From an uncultured Bacteroidota bacterium (lineage in GTDB: Bacteria > Bacteroidota > Bacteroidia > Chitinophagales > Chitinophagaceae), in assembly GCA_946479615.1 (NCBI GenBank), contig CAMLGR010000001.1:1-64000 (forward strand): a stretch of 64,000 nt of DNA. The letters run 5' to 3'. The notes under the pieces are model-generated. The model had not been told where the DNA came from. It did not search any database and saw nothing but the letters and a program-made list of their open reading frames with translations. Position numbers and translations under genes: made by a program. Shown piece after piece: positions 62,991 to 64,000 of this stretch (position 1 is its first letter; every line of letters starts with the position of its first letter).

Positions 62991-64000
62991 TTATTTCTTT
63001 ACTACTCCCGCTTTCGCAACATAAAACGAATATAGCTTTGACTTGCTGCCAACAGGGAATTTTATTTTTACCGCAATTGTTTTCCCCACCGGCAATAATG
63101 CCGATTTTGTTTTTGGCCAGGTTACTTCGAGACGGGTACCGTTTGTTGTTACCGTAGCAGCATCCTTACCGGAATATCCTGCTATCGGACGATCCGTATC
63201 ATCCAGCAATTCTATTGCCAACGGACTTTCTGCAGAAACGCCATCCACGTTTACGATCAGCACATTATTTTTTGCAATGGTAACCGGTGAGCTGATAAAA
63301 TGTCCATCATTCTCCGGGTAAACCAAAGAAAGAAAACCAAACCCATCACGGCGGATCGTTGCCAAACCGATCTCCATTCCTTTCAATTCCATATCGGTAT
63401 CCCAATGCGAATACCAGATCATTGTTTTATCACCTTCATTGATGAATGCATGTCCCTGCAATACGGCATGATCGTCCCAATCACCTTCTTTGCCACGCGG
63501 GATCATTTTAAAATCTGTTACCGGTTCACGGAAATGAATACCATCATTACTTACCGTCAGACCCAAATCCACTCTCACTCCTTTCACACCGGGTTCGCCT
63601 TTTGCCGGTGGCACTACAGGATCCTGCCACATACCATACAGGCCAACGATCACATTGCCCCTGTTCCACATACCCGCACCCATGTGCATCTGCTGACCTG
63701 TTACAGGTGGATTGGTCAACTGACCTGCGCGTATCATCGATAATGATTTCGCCTGTGACCAATGAACGAAATCAGGAGAACGATACGCCATCATCACACG
63801 GTTTACTTTACTTCCATCAGGTCTCCATGTCCAGGGATCGAGCAGTTGGCCTGTAGCATAGTAGAATTTACCAAACTTGTAAAGACCCGATACTTCAAAA
63901 CGTTCACCGCCTGCATCAAACGGGCGATCACCTACGACCTTCCATTTTAAACCATCCGCGCTGGTAGCTGCAATACTCATTGCCGGGCGTTTGGCGATCA
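62991..64000 (-). CDS. Beta-propeller glycosyl hydrolase-like protein, 5' end cut by the window
   Basis: The frame stays open to the window edge, so the N-terminus is missing; at least 336 residues are visible. It resembles GH32/GH43-type five-bladed propeller enzymes: SGLYKFGKFYYATGQ, RVMMAYRSPDFVHWSQAKSL, VSNDGIHFREPV, EGDWDDHAVLQGHAF and MIWYSHWDTDMELKG. A C-terminal beta-sandwich follows (about 230-330). Catalytic acids cannot be assigned with confidence. It is followed by the enolase-family gene after 48 bp and is likely cotranscribed. Confidence 0.8.
   Translation of the reverse strand, partial: IAKRPAMSIAATSADGLKWKVVGDRPFDAGGERFEVSGLYKFGKFYYATGQLLDPWTWRPDGSKVNRVMMAYRSPDFVHWSQAKSLSMIRAGQLTNPPVTGQQMHMGAGMWNRGNVIVGLYGMWQDPVVPPAKGEPGVKGVRVDLGLTVSNDGIHFREPVTDFKMIPRGKEGDWDDHAVLQGHAFINEGDKTMIWYSHWDTDMELKGMEIGLATIRRDGFGFLSLVYPENDGHFISSPVTIAKNNVLIVNVDGVSAESPLAIELLDDTDRPIAGYSGKDAATVTTNGTRLEVTWPKTKSALLPVGKTIAVKIKFPVGSKSKLYSFYVAKAGVVKK

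Noticed and set aside
1..64000. Insertion sequences or intact prophage
   Set aside because: No transposase, phage structural gene or terminal inverted repeats with target duplications were seen; only the integrase remnant at 9133-9417.

Overview
The window looks like a chromosomal segment of a Bacteroidota bacterium, most likely a Chitinophagaceae-type member. The reasons are two SusC/SusD outer-membrane pairs, many lipoproteins with Cys lipoboxes, DUF5107, DUF6259, DUF1080 and DUF5017 proteins, MqnA (futalosine menaquinone route), a TAnnTTTG-type promoter element and generally weak Shine-Dalgarno signals. The family assignment is inference from gene content; no database search was run.

Layout. 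(1) 1-9.1 kb: a small AT-rich glycan-uptake locus on the minus strand (SusD, SusC, a large DUF5107/TPR protein) with a divergent AraC-type activator. A shared sequence element sits at the same distance upstream of susC and of the DUF5107 gene. (2) 9.1-9.6 kb: a truncated tyrosine-recombinase remnant beside tRNA-Cys, the scar of an old integration. (3) 9.8-14.5 kb: housekeeping genes (nucleoside phosphorylase, DapF, CorA, Nudix, queuosine-precursor transporter). (4) 14.5-25.4 kb: a surface-glycan cluster with a YfhO-type membrane protein, four glycosyltransferases, three methyltransferases (one fused to a kinase-like domain) and a polysaccharide deacetylase. (5) 25.5-35.4 kb: more housekeeping (MqnA, PurB, PrfC, an ABC permease, TsaD, TrmN, a lysine/alanine-dehydrogenase-like enzyme, HscB, tRNA-Leu). 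(6) 35.5-39.1 kb: three lipoproteins and a membrane-anchored winged-helix regulator. (7) 39.5-64 kb: a large carbohydrate locus. A plus-strand trio (DUF6259 hydrolase, DUF1080, SDR) converges on a long minus-strand series: SusC, SusD, DUF5017, beta-helix protein, GMC oxidoreductase with its subunit 3, alpha/beta hydrolase, an unknown exported protein, two SGNH esterases, a hydroxyacid dehydrogenase, an enolase-superfamily enzyme and a partial beta-propeller glycosidase.

How it fits together. The large locus combines binding and import (SusCD, DUF5017), deacetylation (two SGNH esterases), backbone attack (beta-helix protein, DUF6259, propeller glycosidase) and an oxidative branch (GMC plus gluconate-dehydrogenase subunit 3 plus DUF1080). 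The last three fit periplasmic 3-keto-glycoside formation and cleavage. SDR, hydroxyacid dehydrogenase and enolase-type enzymes would handle the sugar-acid products.

Most unusual non-coding structure. From 9.6 to 39.5 kb, most longer intergenic gaps carry a pair of inverted arms built from short repeated words, such as AATAAGGAAT, GAATTATGAATT, TAGGTGTTAGG, AATGTAGAATG and CACATAGGAACATAG. They occur between convergent, codirectional and divergent genes alike, so they are not simply terminators. The convergent gap at 43.2-44.06 kb instead holds a tandem repeat of about 246 bp.
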